Source: Deltaproteobacteria bacterium
GTDB taxonomy: Bacteria; Desulfobacterota; DSM-4660; Desulfatiglandales; HGW-15
Direction of reading: 5' to 3'
DNA length: 6,705 nucleotides
NCBI GenBank assembly: GCA_019307805.1
Contig: JAFDIX010000158.1
Location: 1 to 6,705 of the forward strand
The notes beneath the pieces are model-generated. The model did not search any database, was not told where the DNA came from, and saw only the letters and a list, made by a program, of their open reading frames with translations. The position numbers were made by a program, and so were the translations under genes. The number at the start of each line of letters is the position of its first letter. Positions within the stretch are counted from its first letter, which is position 1. Below, one piece after another: positions 1-6,460 of the stretch.

Positions 1-593
1 CCCTTTTTCTGCCAGTCTTGTTTTTCCATCGCGTTATTACCATGCATTTTTCAGACCCGTTATGTCTCCTGTTATTACAAGGCAAGAAACAAAAATGAAA
101 CACCTCTCGCAGAGCTCTCAAAGGGCACAGAGAAGAACGAAAGCTCTATGAACTATGGGGGAGAAAACATCCCCGAGGTCCGGATCTTCGACCAGCATCC
201 AGATCCCAGTAACCGGTATCACGGGCTAACTACCTGGAACTGTATAATTTTTTAAAATATTTGACATAAATCCACCTGAGGCGGATAAATCTTACGATCT
301 TGACCTATGTAGACGGCCAGCGTGTCCATCAACTGCTGTACCCTTAAATAGACGAATTCCGACAGCAAAACTTCGATTTCAGTCAAAACGGTTCAAGGCG
401 GAAATATGTAAAAGTGCACAGGAATTTGTGCAAATTTCCTCTCTGCTATTATGCAGGGGCTAAATACCCATCGGTTTTCAGGGTCAAGGCAGAAAAAATC
501 GTGTATTTTAATAATATTTCATTATTTCAAGACGGGCCTTTCTTTGTTATAGTTCATGCTTACCTTTTGAAGATATTATTAAGAATGACCGCA
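1..593. other. Gene-free upstream region
   Basis: I see no convincing gene here. Short open frames exist, for example 148-255 (35 codons, starting MNYGGENIPE) and one from 414 running to 689, but they lack a ribosome site and any recognisable motif. On the minus strand a short frame opens at 47 or 29 (MEKQDWQKKG from position 29) and runs off the left edge. It could be the start of a divergent gene, but it is too short to call. Other contents are a candidate promoter (261-289), an imperfect inverted repeat at 421-439 (GGAATTTG / CAAATTTCC), a 5-bp hairpin at 158-174, and a 15-nt near-repeat (390-404 against 481-495, 13/15 identical, each preceded by TTTCAG). The stretch after 400 is AT-rich. 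Confidence 0.6.
261..289 (+). promoter_or_regulatory. Candidate sigma70 promoter upstream of the gene block
   Basis: A perfect -35 hexamer TTGACA (261-266) is followed after 17 bp by GATAAA (284-289), which matches four of six positions of TATAAT. Transcription would start near 296, giving a leader of about 430 nt before the first gene at 729. A perfect TATAAT also occurs at 243-248 but has no matching -35 element. Sequence match only. Confidence 0.35.
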
Positions 594-697
594 CCGATTC
601 AGGTGAATAGACTGAAGGTGGAAGGTGCCCCCGGGAAATGCCCTTGGGGTGCTTTTAGGAACAAATCATACTTCAACCTAAATACCTGAGTAGTTGC
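594..697. repeat. Degenerate palindromic repeat element, copy 1
   Basis: This is an imperfect long hairpin. Paired segments are CAGGT (600-604) with ACCTG (684-688), TAG (608-610) with CTA (678-680), and TGAAG (613-617) with CTTCA (671-675). A GC-rich inner hairpin occupies 625-652: GCCCC and GGG pair with CCC and GGGG around a small loop, followed by TTTT at 653-656. The right arm, AACCTAA-2nt-ACCTG-1nt-GTAGTT (675-697), matches 6301-6323 at 19 of 23 positions with identical spacing. The inner hairpin plus TTTT could be read as a weak terminator, but the shared arm makes a dispersed palindromic repeat (REP-like or MITE-like) the better explanation. The exact ends are uncertain. Confidence 0.55.
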
Positions 698-728
698 TTA
701 TGACTCATTCGGGATAGGTGTTTGAGAT

Positions 729-1589
729 ATGTTTTTTTTGAAAATGATATTTATATTCATAGGCGTTTCAGTCATTAATCTGGTGTTTGCTGAGGGTGCC
801 TGGGCATGGGGTCCGGCAGCACATACGATTATTTCCTGTAAAATTCTGGAAGAGGCGGCCCAGATAGCGCCCGTTTTTGCAAAGATCCTGCGAACATTTC
901 CTTTGGAATATCTCTATGGCAGCCTCTCCGCAGATTTTTTCGTTGGGAAGGGGCAGAAAAGCAAGAATGGCCATTCTCATAACTGGGATACGGGTTTCAG
1001 GTTTCGCCAGGAAGCAAAAAGTGATCAGGAAATTGCCTATGCATGGGGATTCCTCTCACATCTTGCAGCGGACATCGTGGCCCACAATTATTTCGTACCC
1101 AATCTGATACAGATGCTTCCAACCGGAAAACGGATGGGACATCTCTATTGGGAAGCAAAGGCGGATTACATTGTTGGGCCTACCTACATGAGGATGGCAA
1201 AAGATGTGCTGACCATGGATCATTTGGGATGCGACGATCTACTCAGACTTGCCGTGGGCAAAAGGACGAACAGCCTGAAGGCCAGACGACACATTTTTAC
1301 CCATACCGTCAAGTTCAATGACTTCCTTTATTCACAACCGCTGCGCTTTGCAAACAAACGGCTCCGTTACAGGATATCCCAGGTCTATCTTTCTGCAATG
1401 ATAGGACTTTCCGCCCGTCTCGTGAAAGATATTCTGGAAAATCCTGAAACCTCGGCATGTTTTTCTTTCGACCCCATTGGGAGCAAAAATCTCCGTTTGG
1501 CGAGCCGTCATGTTGTCCTGTCAAAATTATTCAATATTCCCCGCCACAATCATCAATTCACGGTAGATCAGGAACTTCTGGAAATATAA
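729..1589 (+). CDS. Exported zinc-dependent phospholipase C family protein
   Basis: This 286-aa protein belongs by motif to the zinc-dependent phospholipase C / S1-P1 nuclease-like fold, whose members hydrolyse phosphodiester bonds with a trinuclear zinc site. Residues 1-26 form a signal peptide ending Ala-Trp-Ala, so the mature protein would begin at Trp27. In the family the mature N-terminal Trp is itself a zinc ligand. The remaining ligands can be placed in order: His32, Asp69, His84 (or His82), His111, Asp115 and His119 (an HxxxDxxxH motif), then His138 and Glu142 (HxxxE). The set appears complete, which suggests an active enzyme in the periplasm or outside the cell. The C-terminal third (about 170-286) has no motif I recognise. 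AGGTG at 716-720 gives 8-nt spacing to this ATG; an alternative ATG at 744 would still leave a short signal peptide. The stop lies 6 nt before mutL, so the two are probably co-transcribed. The true substrate is not shown by the sequence. Confidence 0.85.
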   Translation: MFFLKMIFIFIGVSVINLVFAEGAWAWGPAAHTIISCKILEEAAQIAPVFAKILRTFPLEYLYGSLSADFFVGKGQKSKNGHSHNWDTGFRFRQEAKSDQEIAYAWGFLSHLAADIVAHNYFVPNLIQMLPTGKRMGHLYWEAKADYIVGPTYMRMAKDVLTMDHLGCDDLLRLAVGKRTNSLKARRHIFTHTVKFNDFLYSQPLRFANKRLRYRISQVYLSAMIGLSARLVKDILENPETSACFSFDPIGSKNLRLASRHVVLSKLFNIPRHNHQFTVDQELLEI

Positions 1590-1595
1590 ATACCC

Positions 1596-3320
1596 ATGGG
1601 TGCAATCAGGATTCTCTCAGAGCAGGTAGCCTCCCAAATAGCCGCTGGTGAAGTGGTAGAGAGGCCCGCCTCGGTTGTGAGAGAACTACTGGACAACAGT
1701 ATTGATGCCGCATCCACCAGGATCACCGTCAGGATGGAGGCCGGGGGGAAAAGGCTTATTCGGGTCAGTGACAACGGCGTTGGCATGGAAAGGGATGACC
1801 TGTTGCTCTGCCTGGAAAGACACGCGACCAGCAAGATCAAATCTGCCTCAGACCTTGCTACGGTGAATACCCTCGGCTTCAGGGGAGAAGCACTGCCCAG
1901 CATTTCTTCAGTATCCAGACTGACAATAACGAGCCGACCCGCTGATCAACTCGTGGGTTACAGGCTGAGGGTCGAAGGGGGGAAACTGAAAGGCATCGAA
2001 GAGACCGGAACCCCGGCCGGTACGATCATTGAGGTCAAAAACCTCTTTTACAACGTACCAGCGAGAAAAAAATTTCTCAAGACAACCAAAACAGAAGCAG
2101 ACCATATCATTCAAACGGTGAGCAGGATGGCCTTGCCCTTCATGGATATCCATTTTCGTTTAGATGAAGATGGAAAGACAATAATAAACCTTGCCGCTTC
2201 CCGGGATGAGCGAAACAGGTTGTCAGCCCTGCTGGGCGGTAAAGTGGCTGCCGCCATGGAAGAGGTCTGCGATGAAAGTGCAGAGATCACTATCAAGGCC
2301 TATTTGGCCCCCCCTGAAATGAGTCGAAGCAGAGGGGATAAAATCCTTATCTATGCAAACAGGAGAAATATACGGGACCGCAGCCTTACCCGGGCGATTA
2401 TCGAAGGTTATGGCCAGCGGCTCATGAAGGGTCGTTATCCGCAGGTCGTGGTATTTATTTCAATGACCCCCTCTTTGATTGATTTGAATGTTCATCCCAC
2501 GAAACAGGAAGTTCGGTTCAGTCAACAGCGTTTTCTTTACCAGAGGCTGGTTGCCTCCATCCAAAGCGCCCTGGGTCAAAAGTATCATGTACCCTGGGAT
2601 GGATTGGACTCCCGGGAGAGGTTCCAGAGCGGTGAGCTTCCAGCCGGGTTTGATATGGCTGAACCGGCAGCGGGATATACCGGGGAGGCCATTGGTACCG
2701 TCCTTGAGGGGGAGGGGCAGGCACCGGGAAGTGCGCTGACAAAGGAGGGGCCGCAAATCCTAGGACAACTCAGAAATACCTATATTTTGTGCCAAACCAG
2801 CGAAGGGCTTCTCATGGTCGACCAACACGCGGCCCATGAAAGAATTGTTTATGAGACCCTCCAAAAGTCCCTAAAGGAGTCCAGGGTGGAGATCCAGCCT
2901 TTTCTGATCCCATATAAAGTGGAACTGCCCCCCAGGGAAGGGAGGATTTTACAGGATGGGATAGATGCCCTGAAGGAATTTGGATTGGAGATCGAACATT
3001 TCGGTGGTGGTACTTTCCTTCTGCGTTCGGTCCCGACCATTTTGCTGGATGCCCAATGGGAGGAATTGGTTAGTGATCTCATTTCCATGCTGGCTGAAGA
3101 AAAAGATATCAGGAACGAAGAGGCCCTGGACCGATTTCTGACCATCTCTGCCTGTCACGGAGCTATCAGGGCCGGTCAGCGATTGTCCCAATCTGAAATG
3201 ACTCTCCTGTTAGATCAATTAGAGGATACGGACCTGCCCACCAATTGTCCCCATGGAAGACCGGTTACCAAAAAATTCAGCTTTTACGAGATCGAAAAGA
3301 TGTTCAAAAGGGTTGTTTGA
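1596..3320 (+). CDS. mutL: DNA mismatch repair protein MutL (endonuclease type)
   Basis: MutL couples mismatch recognition by MutS to strand incision and removal. The 574-aa protein has an N-terminal GHKL ATPase: AAGEVVERPASVV at 16-28, Glu30 and Asn34 in ELLDNSIDA, DNGVGM at 59-64, RHATSK at 75-80 and GFRGEAL at 94-100. The transducer domain follows, with FYNVPARKKF at about 151-160 and NVHPTKQEVRF from 298. A short linker (about 330-395) leads to the C-terminal dimerisation and nuclease domain. That domain carries DQHAAHERIVYE (Asp409 to Glu420), matching the DQHAxxExxxxE nuclease motif absent from E. coli MutL, plus ACHGAIRA (from 519) and CPHGRP (551-556). It is therefore probably a metal-dependent nicking MutL that works without MutH. 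Length is near the lower end for the family because of the short linker. The ATG fits the family N-terminus, although no strong Shine-Dalgarno precedes it; translation may be coupled to the upstream gene, whose stop is 6 nt away. Confidence 0.97.
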   Translation: MGAIRILSEQVASQIAAGEVVERPASVVRELLDNSIDAASTRITVRMEAGGKRLIRVSDNGVGMERDDLLLCLERHATSKIKSASDLATVNTLGFRGEALPSISSVSRLTITSRPADQLVGYRLRVEGGKLKGIEETGTPAGTIIEVKNLFYNVPARKKFLKTTKTEADHIIQTVSRMALPFMDIHFRLDEDGKTIINLAASRDERNRLSALLGGKVAAAMEEVCDESAEITIKAYLAPPEMSRSRGDKILIYANRRNIRDRSLTRAIIEGYGQRLMKGRYPQVVVFISMTPSLIDLNVHPTKQEVRFSQQRFLYQRLVASIQSALGQKYHVPWDGLDSRERFQSGELPAGFDMAEPAAGYTGEAIGTVLEGEGQAPGSALTKEGPQILGQLRNTYILCQTSEGLLMVDQHAAHERIVYETLQKSLKESRVEIQPFLIPYKVELPPREGRILQDGIDALKEFGLEIEHFGGGTFLLRSVPTILLDAQWEELVSDLISMLAEEKDIRNEEALDRFLTISACHGAIRAGQRLSQSEMTLLLDQLEDTDLPTNCPHGRPVTKKFSFYEIEKMFKRVV

Positions 3321-3399
3321 AAAAGCGCTTAGATCCTGGGGTATATAGCCACCTGAAGGGCTGGCTTCCAGACGCTATCGTCGCACGAAAAATATATCA

Positions 3400-4350
3400 A
3401 TGAATGATAGGAAGCAAAAGCTGATTGTCATTACAGGACCCACGGCTACGGGAAAGAGTGGGCTCGCTATTGAATTGGCCCTTGAGCTGGGTGGAGAAAT
3501 CCTGAGTGCGGACTCCATGCAGGTGTACAAGGGCATGGATATCGGGACAGCCAAAACCCCCTTTGATGAAAGGAAGGGCGTTCCCCATCACTTACTGGAT
3601 GTGGTTGATCCCGATGAAGAATTCAATGCCTCCATTTTCAGGTCCCTGTCTCTGCCGCTGCTTGCGGAAATCCAATCTAGAGGAAACGTCGGTCTGGTGG
3701 TCGGGGGTACGGGCCTTTATATAAAAGTGTTGCTGGGTGGGCTGCTCTATTGTCCGAGTCCTGATCCGGATCTGAAATCGGAATTGAAAAGCCTGTGCGA
3801 TCAAGAGGGTTCCCAATTTCTCCACGGGCAGCTCCAGATGCTTGATCCTGAAAGCGCAGAAAAGATTCACCCTAATGACAGCATAAGGATAATACGGGCG
3901 CTGGAGATCATACAATCTGCAAATGATCGCCTCTCTTCCATCAGGCGGCAGCATGCCTTCAAAGACAAACCTTTCGATGTAATGAAAATCTGTTTAAACA
4001 TGAAAAGAGAGGATCTTTATGATCGGATAAATAAAAGATGTCTCCATATGGTGGAAAACGGTCTCGTTGAAGAGGTTGAAGGTCTTTTGGAAAAGGGCTA
4101 TGCTTCCCATCTCAGGCCAATGCAATCCATTGGCTACAGACATGTGTCGCACTTCCTGGAAGGGACTTGGGATCTGGAAAAGACTATCTCCCAACTTAAA
4201 GTCGATACACGTCGTTATGCCAAACGGCAATTAACATGGTTCAGGGCTGATCCTGAAATGATCTGGCTGGGGCCTGAGGCGCAAATAGAGGTTCATGACA
4301 AAATAAGGGCGTTTTTGGGGGAAGAGCAAAAAATTCCATTAGAGCAATGA
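3400..4350 (+). CDS. miaA: tRNA dimethylallyltransferase MiaA
   Basis: MiaA transfers the dimethylallyl group from DMAPP to N6 of adenosine 37 in tRNAs that read codons beginning with U, which stabilises codon-anticodon pairing. The 316-aa protein is full length. It has the P-loop GPTATGKS (13-20), the substrate and tRNA-recognition stretch DSMQVYKGMDIGTAK (38-52), GGTGLYIK (102-109), HPND followed by RIIRALEI in the middle, GYRH (245-248), and the RRYAKRQLTWFR signature (271-282). It starts 79 nt after mutL. I found no clear promoter or terminator in that gap and no strong ribosome site before this ATG; the next in-frame Met lies beyond the P-loop, so this start is required. A mutL-miaA pair is a familiar arrangement in Proteobacteria. 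The stop overlaps an ATG at 4347 (ATGA), but the downstream gene more likely starts at 4374. Confidence 0.97.
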   Translation: MNDRKQKLIVITGPTATGKSGLAIELALELGGEILSADSMQVYKGMDIGTAKTPFDERKGVPHHLLDVVDPDEEFNASIFRSLSLPLLAEIQSRGNVGLVVGGTGLYIKVLLGGLLYCPSPDPDLKSELKSLCDQEGSQFLHGQLQMLDPESAEKIHPNDSIRIIRALEIIQSANDRLSSIRRQHAFKDKPFDVMKICLNMKREDLYDRINKRCLHMVENGLVEEVEGLLEKGYASHLRPMQSIGYRHVSHFLEGTWDLEKTISQLKVDTRRYAKRQLTWFRADPEMIWLGPEAQIEVHDKIRAFLGEEQKIPLEQ

Positions 4351-4355
4351 AGATA

Positions 4356-4363
4356 GGGAGGTG
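4356..4363 (+). promoter_or_regulatory. Strong ribosome binding site that decides the downstream start
   Basis: GGGAGGTG is a near-perfect Shine-Dalgarno sequence immediately after the miaA stop. It lies 10 nt upstream of ATG 4374 and downstream of the overlapping ATG at 4347, so it favours 4374 as the start of the next gene. The ATG at 4347 has no such site. Confidence 0.7.
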
Positions 4364-4373
4364 TACCGAATCT

Positions 4374-5555
4374 ATGGTCCGAGTCAATCAAAAGAACCCA
4401 TTCATCGCGTTTTTTGTCCTGTGGCTTGCCGGCATAGTTCTTCTATGTGCATCCATTTCCCCGGCCATCGCGAAAGATGGACCGGGGAAGGATGAAATAC
4501 TGGTCCTTGGGACGGCCAGGATTGCAGGTGGAAATGTGGCGCGTGCAAAGGCGGCGGCCCTGTCCGAGGCCCTCAGGAAAGGGGTGGAGGAATACCTCGC
4601 AAGACGTCTGGGGAGTCGGGGTATGGTGAACAATTTTCCCAGGATCATCCATGAAGTGTTGCCCCGTGCCAAAGATCAGGTTGAAAACTTTCATATCCTG
4701 GCAGAGGAAAAAACGGATCGCTATTTCAATATTCTTGTCCGTGTTAAGATTAATGAAAAATTGATGGATGAGAAGTTGCGCGGGGTAGGGCTGATCATTA
4801 TGGATGGTCCTCCCATCAACATCCTGTTTCTCGTCTCTCAAGTTCACCCTGAAAAAGATCAGGGGACCTACTGGTGGATGGATCCCGATAGTGTATCGGC
4901 TCTCACTGAGACAGAGTTGGCCCTTTTCAGGATTTTTCAGGAACGGGGATTCAGTCCCATTAACCGCATGTCCTATTCCCCGGAAGGGGATTTCCCTATG
5001 GAAATGAGAGCCCCCGAGCTATCCCCTGAGGCCGTTGCAACCTGGGGGAAGGCCTTTTCCGCTGATGTTGCAGTCTATGGCATTTGCAATATCACCGAAT
5101 CCCAAGGGGTATCCATTGCCCTCACGGCCTTTGATGTAATGACGGGTGCGGTCATTATGGAGACCAATCAGGCGGAACCCTTTACTTCGGGCGATGACCA
5201 GCGTGTCCAGGTAGCCTTGAACAAGGCTATCGGTAGGGCTGCAGCGGGTTTGAGCCCAGCTATCATAGAAAGCAAGAAAACCGCAGGGAAAAAAATCAAC
5301 GCCTTCCCCCTGGTCCTTATGGGGGTAAAAAATTTCCGCCAATACAAGGCATTCAGAGATTTTCTCAGTAAGGATATTTCCGGAGTGAGTTCTGTGAAGC
5401 AGAAGAAGATCAGGGGGGATTCACTGTTTCTTTCAGTGGAGTACGATGGGGACTCGGATGGGCTGATTGACATGATCTCAAACCATCCCAAAAGCCCTTT
5501 TCCACTGGATATCATGAAAAATGAAGAGGGTGCAATTCTGATCCATATAAGGTAG
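4374..5555 (+). CDS. Secreted protein with FlgT-like architecture, function unknown
   Basis: The predicted precursor is 393 aa from ATG 4374; starting at 4347 would add nine residues and disturb the signal peptide. Residues 1-33 form a signal peptide: basic start, hydrophobic core IAFFVLWLAGIVLL, cleavage after Ala-Ile-Ala. There is no lipobox Cys after the core. Residues about 40-140 resemble the N-terminal domain of flagellar assembly protein FlgT: a strand followed by GGNVARAKAAALSEALRKG, then a strand rich in Val and Lys ending near EKLRGVGL. Residues about 145-290 look like an alpha/beta domain of the TolB-N/CsgG type (INILFLV at the start, later a Gly-rich strand pair around AFDVMTGAVI). 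The C-terminal 85 residues form another small alpha/beta unit. No flagellar genes lie in the window, so a flagellar role is not implied; an envelope-assembly or lipoprotein-accessory role is equally possible. The domain reading rests on pattern resemblance only. It is probably co-transcribed with miaA. Confidence 0.8.
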   Translation: MVRVNQKNPFIAFFVLWLAGIVLLCASISPAIAKDGPGKDEILVLGTARIAGGNVARAKAAALSEALRKGVEEYLARRLGSRGMVNNFPRIIHEVLPRAKDQVENFHILAEEKTDRYFNILVRVKINEKLMDEKLRGVGLIIMDGPPINILFLVSQVHPEKDQGTYWWMDPDSVSALTETELALFRIFQERGFSPINRMSYSPEGDFPMEMRAPELSPEAVATWGKAFSADVAVYGICNITESQGVSIALTAFDVMTGAVIMETNQAEPFTSGDDQRVQVALNKAIGRAAAGLSPAIIESKKTAGKKINAFPLVLMGVKNFRQYKAFRDFLSKDISGVSSVKQKKIRGDSLFLSVEYDGDSDGLIDMISNHPKSPFPLDIMKNEEGAILIHIR

Positions 5556-5594
5556 TGCGAATCCGGAAACAACAACCTTTTCCGGATTCGCGCT
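5554..5594. repeat. 13-bp perfect inverted repeat after the FlgT-like gene
   Basis: GCGAATCCGGAAA (5557-5569) pairs perfectly with TTTCCGGATTCGC (5579-5591) around a 9-nt loop. Further pairs extend the stem outward (A5554-T5594, G5555-C5593, and U5556-G5592 as wobble). The stem begins at the stop codon (5553-5555). There is no T-run after it, so it is not a standard intrinsic terminator. It may slow 3' decay, act as a processing site between the upstream gene and pgsA, or terminate with factor help. Confidence 0.75.
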
Positions 5595-5621
5595 GTCAGC
5601 TGTCAGCAGTCAGCCATCAGC
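5592..5621 (+). repeat. Four-copy heptamer tandem repeat
   Basis: Successive 7-nt units GCTGTCA (5592-5598), GCTGTCA (5599-5605), GCAGTCA (5606-5612) and GCCATCA (5613-5619) are followed by a partial GC. The first two are identical and the others differ by one or two bases. The array abuts the hairpin before it and ends about 30 nt before pgsA. Intergenic heptamer arrays of this GC-TCA kind are, from memory, common in several environmental bacterial lineages; they are sometimes mistranslated as SAVS/SAIS-type peptides. Confidence 0.75.
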
Positions 5622-5650
5622 AAAAACCACAAATAACACCAGGTATCCCT

Positions 5651-6211
5651 ATGACCGTCCCAAACCTCATAACAGCAATCAGAATAATATTGACGCCGAT
5701 TTTCATTATTTACCTGATTAATGACCAATTTCTTTCTGCACTTATTGTATTTATTTTGTGTGCTATCAGCGACGGTCTGGATGGCATGCTGGCGAGGCTT
5801 CTCAAGCAAAAAAGCAAGCTAGGAGCCTATTTGGATCCATTGGCAGACAAATCTCTACTCATCGCGGCCTTTATCACCCTGTCGGTCAGGGGACTCCTGC
5901 CGCCCTGGCTGACGGTGATGGTCATTGCAAGGGATGTCCTCATTCTTTTAGGCATCATTGTCCTCTTTCTAAACAAGCTGGAACTGAATATCAAGCCCTC
6001 CATTATCAGCAAGATCACTACATGTCTCCAGTTCATTACCGTGGTCTCCGTCCTTGCCAGGAATCTCTTACCCTTTGGTCCGGACGCCTATTTGTACATT
6101 TTTTATATTACGGCTCTTTTTACTATCAGTTCCGGTCTCCATTACATGCACTACGGTTTTAGATTGATGGGGGAGGGGTCCCAGGACCGAAAATCTCAGG
6201 AAACAAAATGA
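5651..6211 (+). CDS. pgsA: CDP-diacylglycerol-glycerol-3-phosphate 3-phosphatidyltransferase (PgsA-like)
   Basis: This integral membrane enzyme condenses CDP-diacylglycerol with glycerol 3-phosphate to give phosphatidylglycerophosphate, the committed step to phosphatidylglycerol and cardiolipin. The 186-aa protein has the complete CDP-alcohol phosphatidyltransferase signature: Asp41-xx-Asp44-Gly45-xx-Ala48-Arg49, then Gly58, Asp62 and Asp66. The start MTVPNLITAIRI, the VIARDVLI helix (91-98), the PSIISKITTCLQ stretch (116-127) and the SGLHYMHYG tail (161-169) are all PgsA-like. Hydrophobic segments lie near residues 6-24, 27-40, 68-92, 96-108, 124-140 and 147-163. The frame is open upstream to 5555, but that extension runs through the hairpin and heptamer repeats and is not family-like. 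ATG 5651 has only a modest AGGT (5641-5644) six nt upstream. Other CDP-alcohol transferases share the signature, but length and flanking motifs favour PgsA. Confidence 0.93.
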   Translation: MTVPNLITAIRIILTPIFIIYLINDQFLSALIVFILCAISDGLDGMLARLLKQKSKLGAYLDPLADKSLLIAAFITLSVRGLLPPWLTVMVIARDVLILLGIIVLFLNKLELNIKPSIISKITTCLQFITVVSVLARNLLPFGPDAYLYIFYITALFTISSGLHYMHYGFRLMGEGSQDRKSQETK

Positions 6212-6240
6212 GATTCTTGAGGATACTGTTAATATTGTAA
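6208..6240 (+). other. Ten-codon hydrophobic mini-ORF overlapping the pgsA stop
   Basis: An ATG overlapping the pgsA stop (ATGA) opens MRFLRILLIL and then a stop. AGGA at 6198-6201 gives good 6-nt spacing. The peptide resembles the start of a signal peptide or membrane segment. Its stop codon lies inside the left end of the palindromic element that begins at 6237, which suggests a downstream gene cut off by the element. A functional leader or chance are the alternatives. Confidence 0.3.
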
Positions 6241-6323
6241 CTACTCAGGTTCAAAGTTCACATTTGCATTCCGTCGCGCCAGGGCAGGCGCTGAACCGTG
6301 AACCTAACAACCTGTGTAGTTAC
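6237..6323. repeat. Palindromic repeat element, copy 2
   Basis: This is a long interrupted inverted repeat of 87 nt. GTAACTAC (6237-6244) pairs with GTAGTTAC (6316-6323), AGGTT (6247-6251) with AACCT (6309-6313), and GTTCAC (6256-6261) with GTGAAC (6298-6303). A central hairpin has stem GCGCC (6276-6280) / GGCGC (6287-6291) and loop AGGGCA. The right arm is 19/23 identical to 675-697 upstream of the gene block, and ACCTG-N-GTAGTT appears in both copies in the same orientation. No T-run follows, so it is not a simple terminator, although the structure could protect or end the pgsA transcript. It looks like a dispersed palindromic repeat without coding capacity. Confidence 0.75.
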
Positions 6324-6333
6324 GTAATAGTGC

Positions 6334-6363
6334 TTGACAGAAAGTGAGTCAGTTGGTAATGAT
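6334..6363 (+). promoter_or_regulatory. Candidate promoter of tRNA-Val
   Basis: A perfect TTGACA (6334-6339) is followed after 18 bp by AATGAT (6358-6363), which matches four of six positions of TATAAT. The predicted start near 6370 is a few nucleotides before the mature tRNA 5' end at 6377, as expected for a tRNA promoter with a short leader. Confidence 0.5.
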
Positions 6364-6376
6364 CTCAGGTCTTTTT

Positions 6377-6451
6377 AGGCACGTAGCTCAGGGGGAGAGC
6401 GCTACCCTGACACGGTAGAAGTCCAGGGTTCAAATCCCTGCGTGCCTACCA
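6377..6451 (+). tRNA. tRNA-Val (anticodon GAC)
   Basis: A complete 75-nt cloverleaf can be folded by eye. The acceptor stem AGGCACG / CGTGCCT has seven Watson-Crick pairs, with discriminator A and encoded CCA (6449-6451). The D stem is GCTC / GAGC with a 7-nt loop. The anticodon stem is CTACC / GGTAG with loop CTGACAC, so the anticodon is GAC at positions 6409-6411, reading GUC and GUU. The variable loop is AAGTC, and the T arm is CAGGG TTCAAAT CCCTG. An intrinsic terminator follows 9 nt later, so it is probably a single-gene transcript. Confidence 0.97.
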
Positions 6452-6460
6452 GAAAACCAA

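Noticed and set aside
1..47. Minus-strand frame running off the left edge (MEKQDWQKKG from 29)
   Set aside because: Only about 10-15 codons are visible, with no good ribosome site; it could be a divergent gene but cannot be supported.
220..238. CACGGGCTAACTACCTGG resembles the 530-loop stretch of 16S rRNA
   Set aside because: The match is short and imperfect (about 15 of 18), and flanking bases do not continue as rRNA, so I take it as chance.
625..656. Hairpin followed by TTTT as an intrinsic terminator
   Set aside because: The stem is interrupted and the T-run is short; it sits at the core of a repeat element shared with 6237-6323, which explains it better.
414..689. 91-codon open frame upstream of the phospholipase-like gene
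   Set aside because: It has no ribosome site and no recognisable domain, and its 3' part runs through palindromic element 1.
4347..4373. ATG overlapping the miaA stop as the start of the FlgT-like gene
   Set aside because: It has no ribosome site, whereas a strong GGGAGGTG precedes ATG 4374, which also gives a cleaner signal peptide.
5555..5650. N-terminal extension of PgsA to the start of the open frame
   Set aside because: The extension would translate the hairpin and heptamer repeats; PgsA proteins begin like the ATG at 5651.
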